Source: Schistocerca nitens
Lineage: Eukaryota > Arthropoda > Insecta > Orthoptera > Acrididae
Direction of reading: 5' to 3'
Assembly: GCF_023898315.1 (NCBI RefSeq)
Contig: NC_064622.1
Coordinates: 277,007,503 to 277,071,502, forward strand
DNA length: 64,000 bases
The position numbers and the translations under genes are program-made. Under the pieces are notes generated by a model. That model worked only from the letters and a program-made list of their open reading frames with translations. It was not told the DNA's origin and did no database searches. Shown here piece after piece: positions 10,772 to 22,871 of this stretch. Numbering within the stretch: position 1 is the stretch's first letter; each line of letters opens with the position of its first letter.

Positions 10772-13700
10772 TTATTTGGCGCCGAGGAGTGGTGCCGCGC
10801 CCACGTTGCCTTAATTGATTGTACTTTGCTCTGATTTGCTTGTGTCATGGCTTCGCCGCAATCTCCAGATGTACTGTCCGAATATTTTCGCTTGCAGAAT
10901 CAGCAGACGCAGGCGTTATTGGAAGCCCTAGGACAGCTCGTCCAGGGTCAACGTGCGCTGCAAACCGATGCGGCAGCCGCCGCTTCTTCGCTACAGCTGC
11001 CACAAAACGCTGTTGCACCTCCCTTTCGGCCATACGTGGCGGCCGAAGAGTCGTGGACTGAGTGGTCCCGACAATTTGCCTTCCATCTAGCAGCATACAG
11101 GATTCAAGGTAACGAGCGGCAGCCGTTTTTGCTTTCTTGTGTCGGTGTGTCTACCTACCGTGTGATAGTGAAATTGTTTCCCCGACGCGACGTAGCCACT
11201 CTGTCCTACGACGAAATTTTGTCTGCTTTAGATGCCTATTTCAAAGAAACAGTAAATGTAGTTGCAAAACGGTATACGTTCTTTCGTACAAAACGTACGG
11301 CCGGTTAGACTAATAGGGAGTGGGTTGCAACTTTGCAAGGACTTACTAGGGAGTGTGCCTTTGAATGTGACTGTGGCCTCCCTTATTCAGATACTATGGT
11401 GCGTGATGCAATAGCACAGAACGTTTCTGATGTTCGCATAAGGGAACAGATTTTGAAACTAGTTAATCCCTCCCTTCAACAAGTGAGACATATTGGATAG
11501 GCAAGACACACTTGACTTTGCTCAGGACTCATTTGAAACTTCGCCAGCAGTGTGTCACATTAACCGGCCCGCCGGCCGCGCTGCCCGGGACGCTAAGCGG
11601 CCCTCGCGCCCATCGCAGCAGCGGCAGCCTACCTTGCAAACACGTGCGCCGCGTAAGCAAGCAACTGCAGTGAAATCATGCCCGCGGTGTGCAACTAGAC
11701 ATTCGCGTGAAGATTGTCCGTCACGCCAAGCTATTTGCTTTTACTGTCGAAAGAAAGGACATGTTCAAAGTGTTTGCCAGAAAAAGCTTAGATCAGACAA
11801 TCACACAAATTCCAGGCCTTTTGCTTCGCGCCGGAATCGAACCCAGGACAATCAGGCTCGTGGACCTTCGCCCATGGACATTCATGTAGTTCATTCCCAC
11901 CCGTCCAGTGACACTTTAGCTAACAGTGACTGTGTTCGTCCCACAAACAGTGTGCGTCGACGTCGCCGGAAATCACGTAAAGTCGCAAGTGCTTCTGTAC
12001 CTGTATCAGTTCACATTGCACGTGACAGTCGCTCTTGTCGTCAACAGGACAATAAACTTTTTGTGGACTTAGACTTTGAAGGCAAAGTGATACCATTCCA
12101 GCTCGATACCGGAGCTGCAGTTTCATTGCTCAATCACGACACGTACAAACAACTGGGCAAACCGCCATTGCGTGCCGCAAATGTTAAGTTAACTAGTTAC
12201 TCAGGACAGCATATACCTGTGTTAGGACAGTGCAGCCTTATTGCAACATACAAGGGACAAACAAAACTTGTGTCATTTTACGTTCTTCGTTCTTCTACTG
12301 CAGTGAACTTGTTTGGTTTAGATTTGTTTAAATTGTTTAATATGTCTATAGTAAATCAGGTCCTATCAGTGAATCAGACTGTGCCTTCCGCCAGTGTTTC
12401 TAGTCTTTGTGAAGAATTTGCAGACATTTTTGCACCGGGCCTTGGTTGCGCTAAGAACTATGCAGCACATTTGGAACTGAAAGACAACGCGCAACCAAAA
12501 TTTTTCAGAGCGCGCAATGTTCCGCACGCATTGCGTGATGAGGTCGCAAGAACATTAGCCGATTTAGAATCTCAAGGTGTAATTGAACGTGTGCAGGCTT
12601 CTCTCTGGGCCTCACCCTTAGTAATTTTGCCAAAACCTTCCGGTAAACTGAGACTTTGTGTGGACTTCAGGGCCACTGTGAATCCTCAACTTGTGACTGC
12701 TACTTTTCCTTTGCCCCGCCCGGAAGATCTTTTTGACAAACTGTGCCCGGGAAAATATTTTTCAAAGTTGGACCTAGCAGATGCGTACTTGCAAATACCT
12801 GTGGACGAAGAATCTCAGCGCGTCTTGGTGGTAAACACGCATCTTGGCTTGTATCGCTTCAAAAGACTGCCATTCGGGTGTGCATCCGCCCCTGCTTTGT
12901 TTCAGCAATATTTACAAACTATTTGTGCGTCGGTCCCTACTGCTGCGAACTATCTGGACGATATTGTGATCTCAGGACAGACAGAAGCAGAACATTTGCA
13001 AAATCTCCGAACATTATTTCAGGTCTTGCGTCAGAATGGTCTTCGCTTGAGGAAGGACAAATGTGTGTTTTTTGCTCGGGACTTACCCTACCTGGGGCAT
13101 GTCATAAATGCCCAAGGTATACATCCGAGTCCAGAGCACCTCCGTGCCATACAGGACTTACCTGCTCCGCAAGATTTGAAACAGCTACAGAGTGTGCTGG
13201 GTAAAATTAATTATTATAACAAATTTCTGCGAAATGCTTCTTCCATTTCAGCTCCGCTTCATCGCTTACGCCGTAAAGGTGTTCCGTTCGTCTGGACGAC
13301 GGAATGCGAACGCGCCTTTCGCCACTTGAAATCGGCGTTACTTTCAAATACTTGCCTTACGCCATTCGATCCCCGAAAACCTCTTTTGTTGATGGTAGAT
13401 GCATCGGATTTCGGGATCGGTGCTGTGCTTGCGCACAAAGATGGCTCGCATGATCGCCCTATTGCCTTTGCGTCAAAATTGCTCTCATCTGCGCAAAGAA
13501 ATTATTCACAAATAGAGAAAGAAGCTTTAGCTCTCGTGTTTGGTGTTACCAAGTTCCATGACTTCTTGTATGGTCGTCACTTTACAATCATCACGGACCA
13601 CAAACCTTTGACATCGCTTTTTCATCCGAACAAGCCTGTACCTCCACGTACAGCGCAGAAATTCATTCGCTGGTCACTTTTTCTCTCGCAGTACCGCTAC

Positions 13701-15461
13701 GATATCTTGTATCGGTCCACTGCTCAGCACGGCAACGCTGATGCGTTGTCCCGTTTGCCTGTTGCTGAGGATAAAGCATTCGATTCTTCCGAACTTGCTT
13801 GCATGTTCCTTGATTCGGAAGCCGATGACGTGGTCGCATCGTTTCCGATTGATTTTCGTCGTGTAGCTACAGCCACTGCTGCTGATCCTGTCCTTGCTAC
13901 TGTTTTGCGTTTTGTTGCTACGCAATGGCCCTTGTCAAAGTCACGGATCGCGGATCCTTTGGTTCGCCGTTTTTTTGCTCACAAGGAGAGACTTTTTGTA
14001 CGACGTGGTGTTTTGTTGTTGCGTTCCGATAATGATCAATCCCGAGTCGTGGTCCCACGATCGTTACAGTCCTCTGTCTTAAAGCTTCTTCACCAAGGAC
14101 ATTGGGGTATAGTGCGTACGAAACAACTTGCTCGTCAGCACTGTACTTGGTTCGGAATCGATGCTGCGATTACGCATATGTGCTCCTCTTGCGTGGCGTG
14201 TGCCGAACAACAATCCGCACCGCCGCGGAAATTCTTTGCATGGCCGAAAGCCACTTCCCCTTGGCAACGCTTGCACATCGATTTTGCTGGTCCATTCTGG
14301 AATGCTCGATGGTTGGTTGTGGTCGATGCTTTCAGTAATTTTCCTTTTGTTGTCCGGATGTCTTCCACGACGTCTTCTGCCACAATCCAAGCCTTGTCTG
14401 CTATCTTTTGCATTGAAGGTCTTCCGCAGACTGTTGTTTCCGACAATGGCCCACAATTCATGTCCGCAGAATTTCAGTCATTCTGCAAAGCCAATGGTAT
14501 TCAACATCTGACTTCCGCGCCGTTTTCGCCTCAGTCAAACGGTGCCGCTGAACGATTGGTCCGGACTTTCAAGTCCCAGATGTTGAAATTGAAAGAGTCG
14601 CATTCTCGGGAGGACGCTTTGTTGCTCTTTTTGTCTTCGTATCGCTCTCAGCCCGGCGATGGCCGCTCGCCGGCTGAATTGCTCCATGGTCGATCTCATC
14701 GCACCCTGATGTCTTTGCTGCATCCGCCGCATCAGGTTCCTGTGCAGCGGCAGACTCCGGTTTTTGCTCCTGGCGACGTTGTCTATTATCGCAGCTATCG
14801 CGGTTCACGGCGTTGGCTCGCAGGGCGCATTCTTCGCTGCCTCGGCCGCGCGATGTATTGGGTTTTGGGGGCCTCTGGTGAGGTGCGTCGGCATCTCAAT
14901 CAGCTGCGCCTCTGTCGTCGCCTGGGTTCTGCCGCTCCCCGTCTGCTTTCAGCGACGGTGCCGTCAGGTCAGCGCCCTGGGGACCCATCTACTGGCTCGC
15001 CTCATCCCCAGGTGTTACCGACGCTGCCTTCCATTTTGCCTCATGGCGTCGCGCCGCCGCCGCCGCAGCCGCCGCCGGCGCCGCCCGCAGCGGACGCTTC
15101 GCTGCAGCCGCCTGGCGCCTCCCTGGGTCACGCGCCGCCGCTCGCTTCCCGTGACCAGCCGTCCTCCGCCATGGACCTCTTGCCCGCTCCGGACCAGATG
15201 TCGTCTTCGCCCGTCGGGTGCTCCGACCACATGGAGGTCGACCCTTCGGCCCCTCTTGTCTCCTTACGTGCGCATACACCTCATGTTGACGTGCACCCTG
15301 GACTAGGTTTGCAGGCGTTTCCTAGCTCCCCTCGGACCGAATGGCCGGGTGCGGGTGGCACAGCCTCGCCTGTTGTTAGGCTCCCCACCTCATCGCATAC
15401 GTCAACATGGGGTCCTCCCCACGGCGGGCGGAAGCCTTATCTCACGACCGTTCGCCGATTT

Positions 15462-15473
15462 GCGGGGGAGGAA
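15462..15473 (+). promoter_or_regulatory. Polypurine tract of the Gypsy element
   Basis: GCGGGGGAGGAA directly abuts the start of the 3' LTR. This is the position of the plus-strand primer in LTR retrotransposons. Confidence 0.8.
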
Positions 15474-15944
15474 TGTGGTGTCACCGCCAGACACCACACT
15501 TGCTAGGTGGTAACTTAAATCGGCCGCGGTCCTGTAGTACATGTCGGACCCACGTGTCGCCACTGTGTAATCGCAAACCTAGCGCCACCACATGGCAGGT
15601 CACAAGACACGGACTAGACCTCGCCCCAGTTGTACGGACGACATTGCTTGCGACCAGACGTACGAGCCTTCCTCTCATTTGCCGAGAGACAGATAGAATA
15701 GCCTTCAGCTTAGTCCATAGCTACTACCTAGCAAGGCGCCATTTGTATCAGTGCTAATAGCGTACTAATATTCAAGAGAGATGTATTCCAACAAGAGAAT
15801 AAAGATAAGTATTAAACGCATCTACGTACTTTTCCTCTTATTCATTAATAAGTCTCATGTTCCAGAACTTCAAGCCCGTCTGCGTTAGTTTAGCGTGCAC
15901 CTAGCTACCTCATTGTGTCTATGCTTTCTGAAATAGACACAACA
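15474..15944 (+). repeat. 3' LTR of the 10.3-15.9 kb Gypsy element
   Basis: 471 bp, aligned without gaps to the 5' LTR at offset 5173. The element's long frame runs a short way into it. The ACAG target duplication follows at 15945-15948. Confidence 0.96.
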
Positions 15945-16087
15945 AACAGGGAAGATGCTAGGTGGGTAAGGACAATGACTAACAAAGGTTGAGGCCTGCA
16001 CGGTTGTGGGAACATAGGTTATGGGAACATAAGATATATGGGCGAGAGAGTTCCCACCTGCACAATTCAGAAAAGCTTTTCTGAATT

Positions 16088-16446
16088 CAACCTTTGTTAG
16101 TCATTGTCCTTACCTATATATCTTCTTCCCTGTTCCCATTCCAGCACTAAACAGCCCTCTATTCCACCAACGCACCCCGTCTTTTTACTTCTCTCCTTTA
16201 TTGCTACCCCCCACCCTCTCTCCCCCACCCCCAGTCTAACCTCCTGACTGCACTTAGCTGCCCTACCCTCTCTCCTCCCCGTCCCTGCATGCTCCCACAG
16301 CAGCTCTTTACCGTCCCCCACCCTTACCCTGCTATCTCTCCCCCTTATCCCCACCCAGTTGCCTCTCCCATCATGCACTGCTGTTCATAGTCTGGCTCCA
16401 GCTGCCAGAGGCTGTGGTCTTGTGTGTGTGAGTTGTGTCTGCATGA

Positions 16447-16500
<54 letters not shown>

Positions 16501-16640
16501 CTGCTGTCTTTTTTGACAAAGGCTTTGTTAACTGAAAGCTTATTGTGTGACAGTGTTTTTGTTGCGCCTATCTGCAACTCAGCATCTCCAGTATATAGCT
16601 AGTAGCAATTATCCTTATCATAACATTGTCACATTCCATC
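16088..16640 (+). repeat. Right arm of the GT-rich inverted-repeat element, uninterrupted
   Basis: This is the complement of the left arm pieces. In order it holds a CTTTGTTAGTCATTGTCC stretch, a C/T-rich block (16195-16350) with CTCTCC runs, CTGCCAGAGGCTGTGGTC, (TG)n (16449-16499), TTGACAAAGGC, GAAAGCTTATTGTGTGACAG, and a tail near CATTCCATCCTGGATG. About 95 bp (15993-16087) separate the arms. The tail part recurs at 48020-48265. The outer edge of the arm is approximate. Confidence 0.8.
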
Positions 16641-17800
16641 CTGGATGTTCCTGTTGGCTGGATGTTTTTCCCATTTACAACCTTCAGCACAATCCCTTTC
16701 ATATCATGTAACGTAGCCTGCTTTAGCTAACATCGATAAACGTTTGACATTACAGAGAAGGAAGCCCAAGAGACAACTAGATTGTGGACTGGTTGGCTGT
16801 TGATGATGACATCAAAAAGATTTCCTGGCATCTTGGTGACTTTTGTTCATGGAGCATTTTCATCTGTGGCAGCTTCACATCCATAGATGGTCACCTCACC
16901 CTGATTTCAGTGGCTAGGTGACATGCTGGTACCTCTGTATGGTGGTATGGAATGGCTATAGCATTCCAGAGTATGGCAATTGGCTTCATCCGACAGCTGA
17001 CTATAATTGTCCGAAGTTGAATGGTGTGGATACAGCTGATGTAATGGTTGATTTTGTGTGGTATAACAGGCAATGAACACATGTCTTCTCTCTCTCCAGT
17101 AGTGTACATTTTGTTGGATTCTGTACAATTCAGATTCACATTGTGGCATAGGGCCAAAACATTCTGTGTGTAGGACTGTGTCATTTAACAATGACACTGG
17201 GCACTGTTCTTCAATTATTCTGCTAAGTGGACTTGGTGCTGATTGTCATCAAACTTTTCTTCTGCTTGGCCTGGTATTTGTTGCAGTGATTGAGCTTCTC
17301 TTTTGTGTCCTAAAACCACTGCTGGGCTGTGCCATCCAAGTAAAAGTACACGTTTACCAAACACATCATGTCATCCCATCTGTTGTATTTGGCAACTTGG
17401 TCAAGACAGAACCATTGTCTCTGCATTACAGTGATGGATGTCTAATTTGCAGCTGACTTACTGCTGTTTCAGAATCCACTTGTTTCCTGAACATACTGAT
17501 ATTAAGAACAATGTACTTTTTGTATTTCAGTCCCTGTCCATGTAGGTTATCGCTTTTACATTATGTAGTTGGAGCCGTGGTGATGTAGATACTTTGAAAT
17601 ACCTGGCATTCCCACCAAAGAATGTCCCATTGAAACCACACTCAAGTCCATGTCTGAAAGGGCCATCAATGAGATACAACACTTAGCACTGAAAGCATGT
17701 TTAATAGACCACCACCTTATACTCATCACAGAACTGAACTGCTGGGCTGAGGATGCAGCTATTTAGACAAACATAAAATATCCCAGGATGCTAGTGTTCA
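16641..17800 (-). mobile_element. Upstream half of the old antisense Gypsy element (gag zinc knuckle, protease)
   Basis: On the minus strand, about 16860-16690 encodes a retropepsin-like stretch (LFDVIINSQPVHNLVVSWAS). About 17150-16930 encodes the basic Ser/Arg/Tyr-rich tail after a zinc knuckle (CRERRHVF-like, then YSHSIPPYRGTSMSPS). This is the section expected just upstream of the fragment at 1-1442. Beyond 17.5 kb homology fades and I recognise nothing to 17.8 kb. It is a decayed fossil with many breaks. Confidence 0.65.
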
Positions 17801-17879
17801 TACAAAAATCAAATGTTGCAGGATATACAAACATTATGTACTTCAAGAACCTCCTAGGAATGGCAAATATAGAATAACA

Positions 17880-19045
17880 AAAAATAATTGCTGGTGGTTG
17901 GGTTTATACTACCAACCCTCATCACACCAACCAATTGTGCTAACAATTCCACCACACTGCATGCACCATTGGTTGCAGCACTATTCCTAGATTCCTCATT
18001 TAAAACTCGTTCTTGAAACTTTTGCAAGTAAATTTTTATGGTATAGTGTCCACGTATCTTCAAATATCTGCCAGTTCAGTTGTTTTAGCATCTCTGTGGT
18101 TCTCTCCCAGAGGTCAAACAAACGATCATTTGTGCTGTGCTTCTTTGTAACTGTTCAGTATCCCCTGCTAGACCTATTTGACATGGGTACCATGCAATTG
18201 AACAATGTTCTGGGATGGGTTGCACAAGTTCTTTGTGGGCTATCTACTCTGTAGACTGATTCCATTTCCCAAGTATTCTGCTTTACTTATGACTGAGCCT
18301 GATGTGATTGTGCCATTTAATATCACAACAGACTGTTGTGCCCAGGTATTTGTATGAGCTGGCAATTCCATTTGTAACTCATTGATATTGCAGTCATTGG
18401 ATACTGCAATTTTTTTTCTTTTTTTTTGTGAAATGCACAGTTTTATATTTCTGAACAATTAAATGAACTAGCAGTTCTTCACACCACTTTGAAATTTTAT
18501 CACAATTTGACTCAATATTTGTCCAAGGTTTTTCTGACAGTATTTTATTATATATTACAGCACTATGTGTGAAAAGTCTGAGGTTGCTGTTAACCCTGTC
18601 TCCATCATACAACATGCACAAGTGTCCCAGCACACTTTCCTGGAGCATGCCTCTAAATAATTCTCCATCTGTTAATGAATCTCCATGAAATATAACATGC
18701 TACTTCCTTTCTAAAACTAAATCCTCAATCCAGTCACAGATTTTGGTTGATATCCCACACAGTCAGATTTTTGTTAGTCGAAATCAGTGTGGAAATGAGT
18801 TAAATGCATTTTGAAAGTCAAGAAATATTCATATAACTGACTGCCTTTGGCTATGGCTTTCAGGATGACATACGAGAAATGCACAAGTTGGGTCTCAGAT
18901 GTCTGATGTTTCCAGAATCAATGCTTCCTGGTGTGGGGTGGTGGCTTTTGTTTGAGATACTTCATTACATTTGAGCTTAGAATATGCTCTGCAGTTCTAC
19001 TACAGAAGGATGTCGAAGACACTGAACAGTAGTTCTGCAGGTCAT
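17880..19045 (-). mobile_element. LINE fragment (Jockey/CR1-like RT), antisense
   Basis: The plus strand is the complement of a degenerate non-LTR RT. From right to left on the minus strand come thumb and RT pieces, the 'SKAFD' region near 18800, the 'PQGSILGP' region near 18640 and, further left, the C-terminal domain. Its text runs parallel to the fragment at 31205-32095 (shared wording around TGCCCAGGTATTTGTATGA against ATACCCAGGTATTAGTATGA), so both belong to one family. There are many stops. It is old, with no target duplication seen. Confidence 0.65.
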
Positions 19046-19073
19046 TTCTGCTATGCTTGTTGCAGACATGTTG

Positions 19074-19138
19074 TTTGTTGTTGTTGTTGTGGTCTTCAGT
19101 CCTGAGACTGGTTTGATGCAGCTCTCCATGCTACCCTA
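19074..19138 (-). mobile_element. RTE-type LINE 3' tail, severely 5'-truncated
   Basis: (GTT)n followed by GTGGTCTTCAGTCCTGAGAC repeats the 3' end of the RTE-type LINE at 41784. Only about 65 bp remain before an unrelated sequence starts, a typical short 5'-truncated LINE insertion. Confidence 0.85.
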
Positions 19139-19588
19139 TGATGACAGAACTGGGGAGGAGAGTGCCATTTCCATCTCTGCATCATCACCAGCAGACAGGT
19201 CCCAGTGCAGAGGAGATGGGGCTAGCCCCACCAGCAACAATGGCAGAGGCAATGATGATGAGGGGGTTGGTGCAGGCGGCCCAAACAGAACAGTAGGCAA
19301 CAAACCTGACTCTGGGGGCATGACGATGTGCTGGGTGAGCACTGGAGCACAGGGTTGGAATGCATAGGGGGTGTGGACATGCCAGAGGGTGGTGAGGTCA
19401 TGAGGAGCCTGATGACAGAACTGGGGAGGAGAGTGCCATTTCCATCTCTGCATCATCACCAGCAGACAGGTCCCAATGCAGAGGAGATGGGGCTAGCCCC
19501 ACCAGCAACAATGGCAGAGGCAATGATGATGAGGGGGTTGGTGCAGGCGGCCCAAACAGAACAGCAGGCAACAAACCTGACCCCAGAG
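19139..19588. repeat. Two tandem copies of a 178-bp segment, 272-bp spacing
   Basis: The segment from GATGACAGAACTGGGGAGGA at 19139 to about 19316 recurs at 19411-19588 with only a few differences. The unit lies inside the antisense proline-rich tail of the Gypsy remnant. The duplication produces overlapping open frames on both strands that are not genes. Confidence 0.93.
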
Positions 19589-20400
19589 ATGGAGTGGCAC
19601 CCAACACTGGGAAGCTGGGATGAAGCTGGGACCCCAGGGTGGTGCACATGGAGGAAGCAGCCAATGGGATGTGGGCACCTCCACAGCAGGCGATGACAGG
19701 CTCGAGGCAGAGGCTGCATCTGCGGACTGGTACCTTCTGGCAGTGAGCAGGGGCACAGCTAATCAAAGTTGTGCATCATCAGCCCATCGGCTGTACAGAC
19801 GTCACAAAGATAGGATACCCAGCAGTGGACAATAGTAGTCGGTATCCATTTGGGCCGGCAACCAAACCTTCACACCCACACCAATGATCCTGTGCGAAGT
19901 GACCCAACAAACCCGATCATGGCAGGTACAGTGCAAGTTACAGTAGGTGGAGGAGCATTCATGGCTGCCAGCCATGATGCAACTCAGCTTGGCTCCACTC
20001 CCCCATAGGTGTGAAATGATAGGTGCTCAGAAAAATGAGAAGGACATCGTCTGGCAAAGAGTCCCACATCAGATGTTTTCATTTGGATGTTGAACATATG
20101 CACTAGTTATTCCACCTCACCGTTTGATTGAGAATGGCAGAGCTGTAACATGACAAATGCCATGATGGGAACAAAACAATTGAAAGATGTGAGAAACGAA
20201 CTGGGGTCCATTATCAGAGACTTAGGTACATGGAAACCTCTCAGTAGAAAAAACCTTCAAAAGTGTATGAACTGTGGCCTCAGCCAATGTCAAAGCATAC
20301 TAGAGAATGTAAGGAAACTGGGAATATGCATCCACAACCAAGAGTCAATAGGAATTGAAGAAGGGACCCGCAAAGTGTACATGAATACATTCTGTTAGCA
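19139..20400 (-). mobile_element. Gypsy-type remnant, antisense: integrase core and proline-rich tail
   Basis: The minus strand near 20230-20190 reads VSDNGPQFVSHIFQL, the second catalytic block of Gypsy integrases, followed by the next conserved block at about 20150-20090. Further left (19.8-19.14 kb) is a proline/leucine/serine-rich stretch comparable with the tail of the element at 10.3-15.9 kb. This includes an acidic 'AEMEMALSSP' motif like its 'HMEVDPSAP'. It is a decayed fossil with several breaks. Part of the tail is duplicated in tandem (see the repeat entry). Confidence 0.72.
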
Positions 20401-21200
20401 GGGTGCCATTTTCCTCCAATCCACTTCACCCAATTCGTCACTCTTGATTCAAAACCATATCCCTCTCCACTCTTCCCTCAACCCTCCTCCAAACATCTAC
20501 CCACACAAATCCCTTCCTCCCACCAACTTTAAATGCTACATTCCCATGATACCCTTATCCCATGGTACCTCATCTATGTACCTATTTTGATCACTCAACA
20601 CATCAGCTTTTCCATTTTGCCTTACGCAACTGTCTCTCTGCTTTTATATATTCATGTCTGAAACTCATTTATCTGTGTCTACCTTTTAATGAATCACCAA
20701 ATCATCTTTTTACATTTTAACTTATGCAACTGACAATCTGTCTTTTTATTGCACAAAATGTATCCAGCTTTTATATTATGTCTTCAAAATTGAAGTGTGG
20801 CAAATTGCACCCCCTGACAGCCCATCCCCTGCCCCTACAGGACAGAGAGGATGAAATAACAAAAAGGAAACTGTCAGATTAAAGCTTCCTACTTTGTAAG
20901 AACTGCACTCATACCTTACCGTTTGGGCAGATACTGTGTTCATATAGTTTTGTCTTTGTGATTCCGGTGTCCCTTCTGTTACCACTATACATAAAGCAAT
21001 GGTATATATCTGATCCAGTTGTAGATCATCCCTACCTTTTCACTTGCCTACAATCATAATATGGTACAGATCATTATTTCCATGGATCCACCTGTGGATC
21101 CACCTGACCACGGATTAGACCATCTCCTTTCTACAGGTCCACCTATCCCTTACTCTCCAACACCTAATAGCTGGTTAAAGTCAGTAGGCTAAGGGAAAAC
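20401..21200. other. No gene recognised; C/T-rich then AT-rich sequence
   Basis: 20440-20560 is C/T-rich (runs such as CTCTCCACTCTTCCCTC). The rest has no long frame and no motif I can name. Confidence 0.5.
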
Positions 21201-22620
21201 TTGGCCAGGCAAATTTGTAAGAACAAGGGTGTTAAGCTGTGCATACAGTTTCAAAAATTTTAGATAGGGTGGACCTAACTTTATGTAAGTGGATGGAGTT
21301 CATGGTCAGGCCAGGGAAGGTGATTAAAGTTTCATTGGGAGAGGATGTGAAAGGAGTGGAGGTGTATTGTTGGGGGAATGTGAAAGTATAGTTGTGGCAG
21401 AGTACTGGAATCAGTGAGCAGGGGGGGAACTAGGGGGTGGATAGTGCCAAGTTTATGGATATGTAGGATATTCAGAGGTGTTCAAGGTGGAAGTGTAGGC
21501 TGAGAAATTTTATAAGTTGGTAGAGAATGTGGGTGGGGAAGGGTAAGCAGATCCAAAAGCCTAGGTGAAGTGAGGGTCTGTAGGTTATGATAAAACGGGG
21601 GTGGAGCAGAAGTCCATGCCACATTGGCACAGCAGAGGATGGTCGGAATCAGGGCTTTATAGATGTGGAGAATTGTGGAACTGTGCAGTCCTCATGTTTG
21701 GGTGGTTGGTGGGTCTAGTACTTTTAGTCTATTGTGGACTTTTTGTTGAATGGTTAGTAGACGGGGCTTCTACATTAGTCAGCAATCAAATATTAGTCTG
21801 AGGTATATAGTGTGTTAGTTAACTGAATAGGATGGTCATAAATGGTAAGGCAGTGGTGATGGGGGAGGGGGGGGCGAGGTTTGGGTGGTTCAGCCTGTAA
21901 TTATTGCCTTGGTTTTAGTTTTGGCAGGGTTGATTTTGGGGAGCCACTGGTTCCACCAGGAAGTGAAGTGATTGAGATGGAACTGGAGGGATTGGTGGGA
22001 TTTCTGGAGGATAGGTAGAGGAAGGCTGTGTCATTGGCATACTGGATGAGATGACCAGGAGGAAGGGGCTTTGACATATCGGCACTGTTGAAGAAATACA
22101 GGAGAGGCGAGAGGACAGAAACATTGGGTTGGGGCATACCTATAGTGGGCTGCTAGGTATTGGAGTTGGTGTTGTTGATAGTGACATAAGATGGGCAGTT
22201 AGACAGAAAGCATGTGATGAGGTGGACATAATTTTTGGGAGGTGCATAGATCTGGAGCTTAAAGAGGAGCCCAGAATGCCATATATGGTCATACGCTTTC
22301 TCAAAATCTAGGGAGACAAAAATGATGGTTTTCCAGTTGTTGATTTGGTGGGACAGGATATGAGTAAGGCACAGGAGCTGATAATCAGAGGAAAAATTGA
22401 GATGGAAGCCACATTGATGGACAGGAATGGGTAGCCATTGTTGTAGGAATTAATGGATACGTCAGGATAGGGTAGACTCAAAGATATTGTTAAACACAGA
22501 AGTGAGTCTGATGAAATGGTAGGTGAAAATGTCAGTGTCAGGTTTATTAGGTTTGAGGAAGAGGAGGATTTGAGAGGTTTGATGTCGGATACTTGCTCCG
22601 AGGAAATATTGTGCAATTTG
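21200..22620 (-). mobile_element. LINE fragment (Jockey/R1-like RT), antisense
   Basis: The minus strand reads 'MPQPNVSVLSPLLYFFNSADMS', then 'PPGHLIQYANDTAFLYLSSR', corresponding to the PQGSVLSPLLY and YADDTAFLY blocks of a non-LTR RT (22137-21900). The 'KAYDHIWHSG'-like region is near 22300. The catalytic YADD reads YAND here, so it is dead. 21200-21890 is the RT C-terminal side, with a G-rich plus strand. It is a different family from the fragment at 17.9 kb. Confidence 0.7.
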
Positions 22621-22871
22621 CACAACATGATCCACTAGCAAACCCGTGAAGACTATTTACCACATTTCATTAGTTTATGCAAAGTACACAAAAGCATATA
22701 CAGTACTTGAGCTAGTGGTGAGAGAAAATCAAATTAGTTTCATGATGACTAGTGAAATAGTTTTAAGATTTCATGACACATAGTTCTGGGTACACTTACT
22801 GTTAGTCAGTATCCTCAACAGGTTGCCACTATTTTGCTCCTGCTGTATACACTTATCAAAGTACATCTTTT

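Larger units (their letters stand above)
10301..15944 (+). mobile_element. Gypsy (Ty3) LTR retrotransposon, almost whole
   Basis: The element is 5.6 kb with 471-bp LTRs (10301-10771 and 15474-15944), TG...CA ends and a 4-bp duplication ACAG (10297-10300 and 15945-15948). Parts in order, approximate: gag 10.85-11.96 kb with a CCHC knuckle (CFYCRKKGHVQSVC); protease near 12.10 kb (LDTGAAVSLL); RT 12.4-13.2 kb (YLDD at 12.95 kb); RNase H 13.38-13.8 kb (DASDFGIGAV); integrase 14.03-14.75 kb (VSDNGPQF); a proline-rich tail 14.9-15.45 kb. A purine tract precedes the 3' LTR. The LTRs differ at only one site I noticed, so it is young. Pol reads as one long frame; the coding region has about one break, in gag. 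No envelope gene was seen. It is GC-richer than its surroundings. Confidence 0.95.
1443..15992 (-). repeat. Left arm of a GT-rich inverted-repeat element, interrupted by three transposons
   Basis: The arm survives in four pieces: about 1443-1840, 8855-8933, 10243-10300 and 15945-15992. Put end to end they total about 580 bp and are the reverse complement of the right arm at 16088-16640. Examples are GGTGGAATAGAGGGCTGT at 10260 against its complement near 16160, and GACAATGACTAACAAAGG near 15970 against its complement near 16095. The breaks coincide with element ends: TA duplications around the Tc1 (1841-8854) and the IS630-type element (8934-10242), and ACAG duplications around the Gypsy element (10301-15944). 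No protein is encoded. I do not know the superfamily; related partial copies lie at 48020-48265 and on the right arm. Confidence 0.82.

Noticed and set aside
10772-10800. Primer site of the 10.3 kb Gypsy element
   Set aside because: TGGCGCCGAGGAGTGG is in the right place, but I could not assign it to a tRNA with confidence, so it is not listed.
19136-19766. Several 70-122 residue overlapping frames on both strands
   Set aside because: They arise from the GC-rich tandem duplication in a Gypsy remnant. No start context or family supports a gene.
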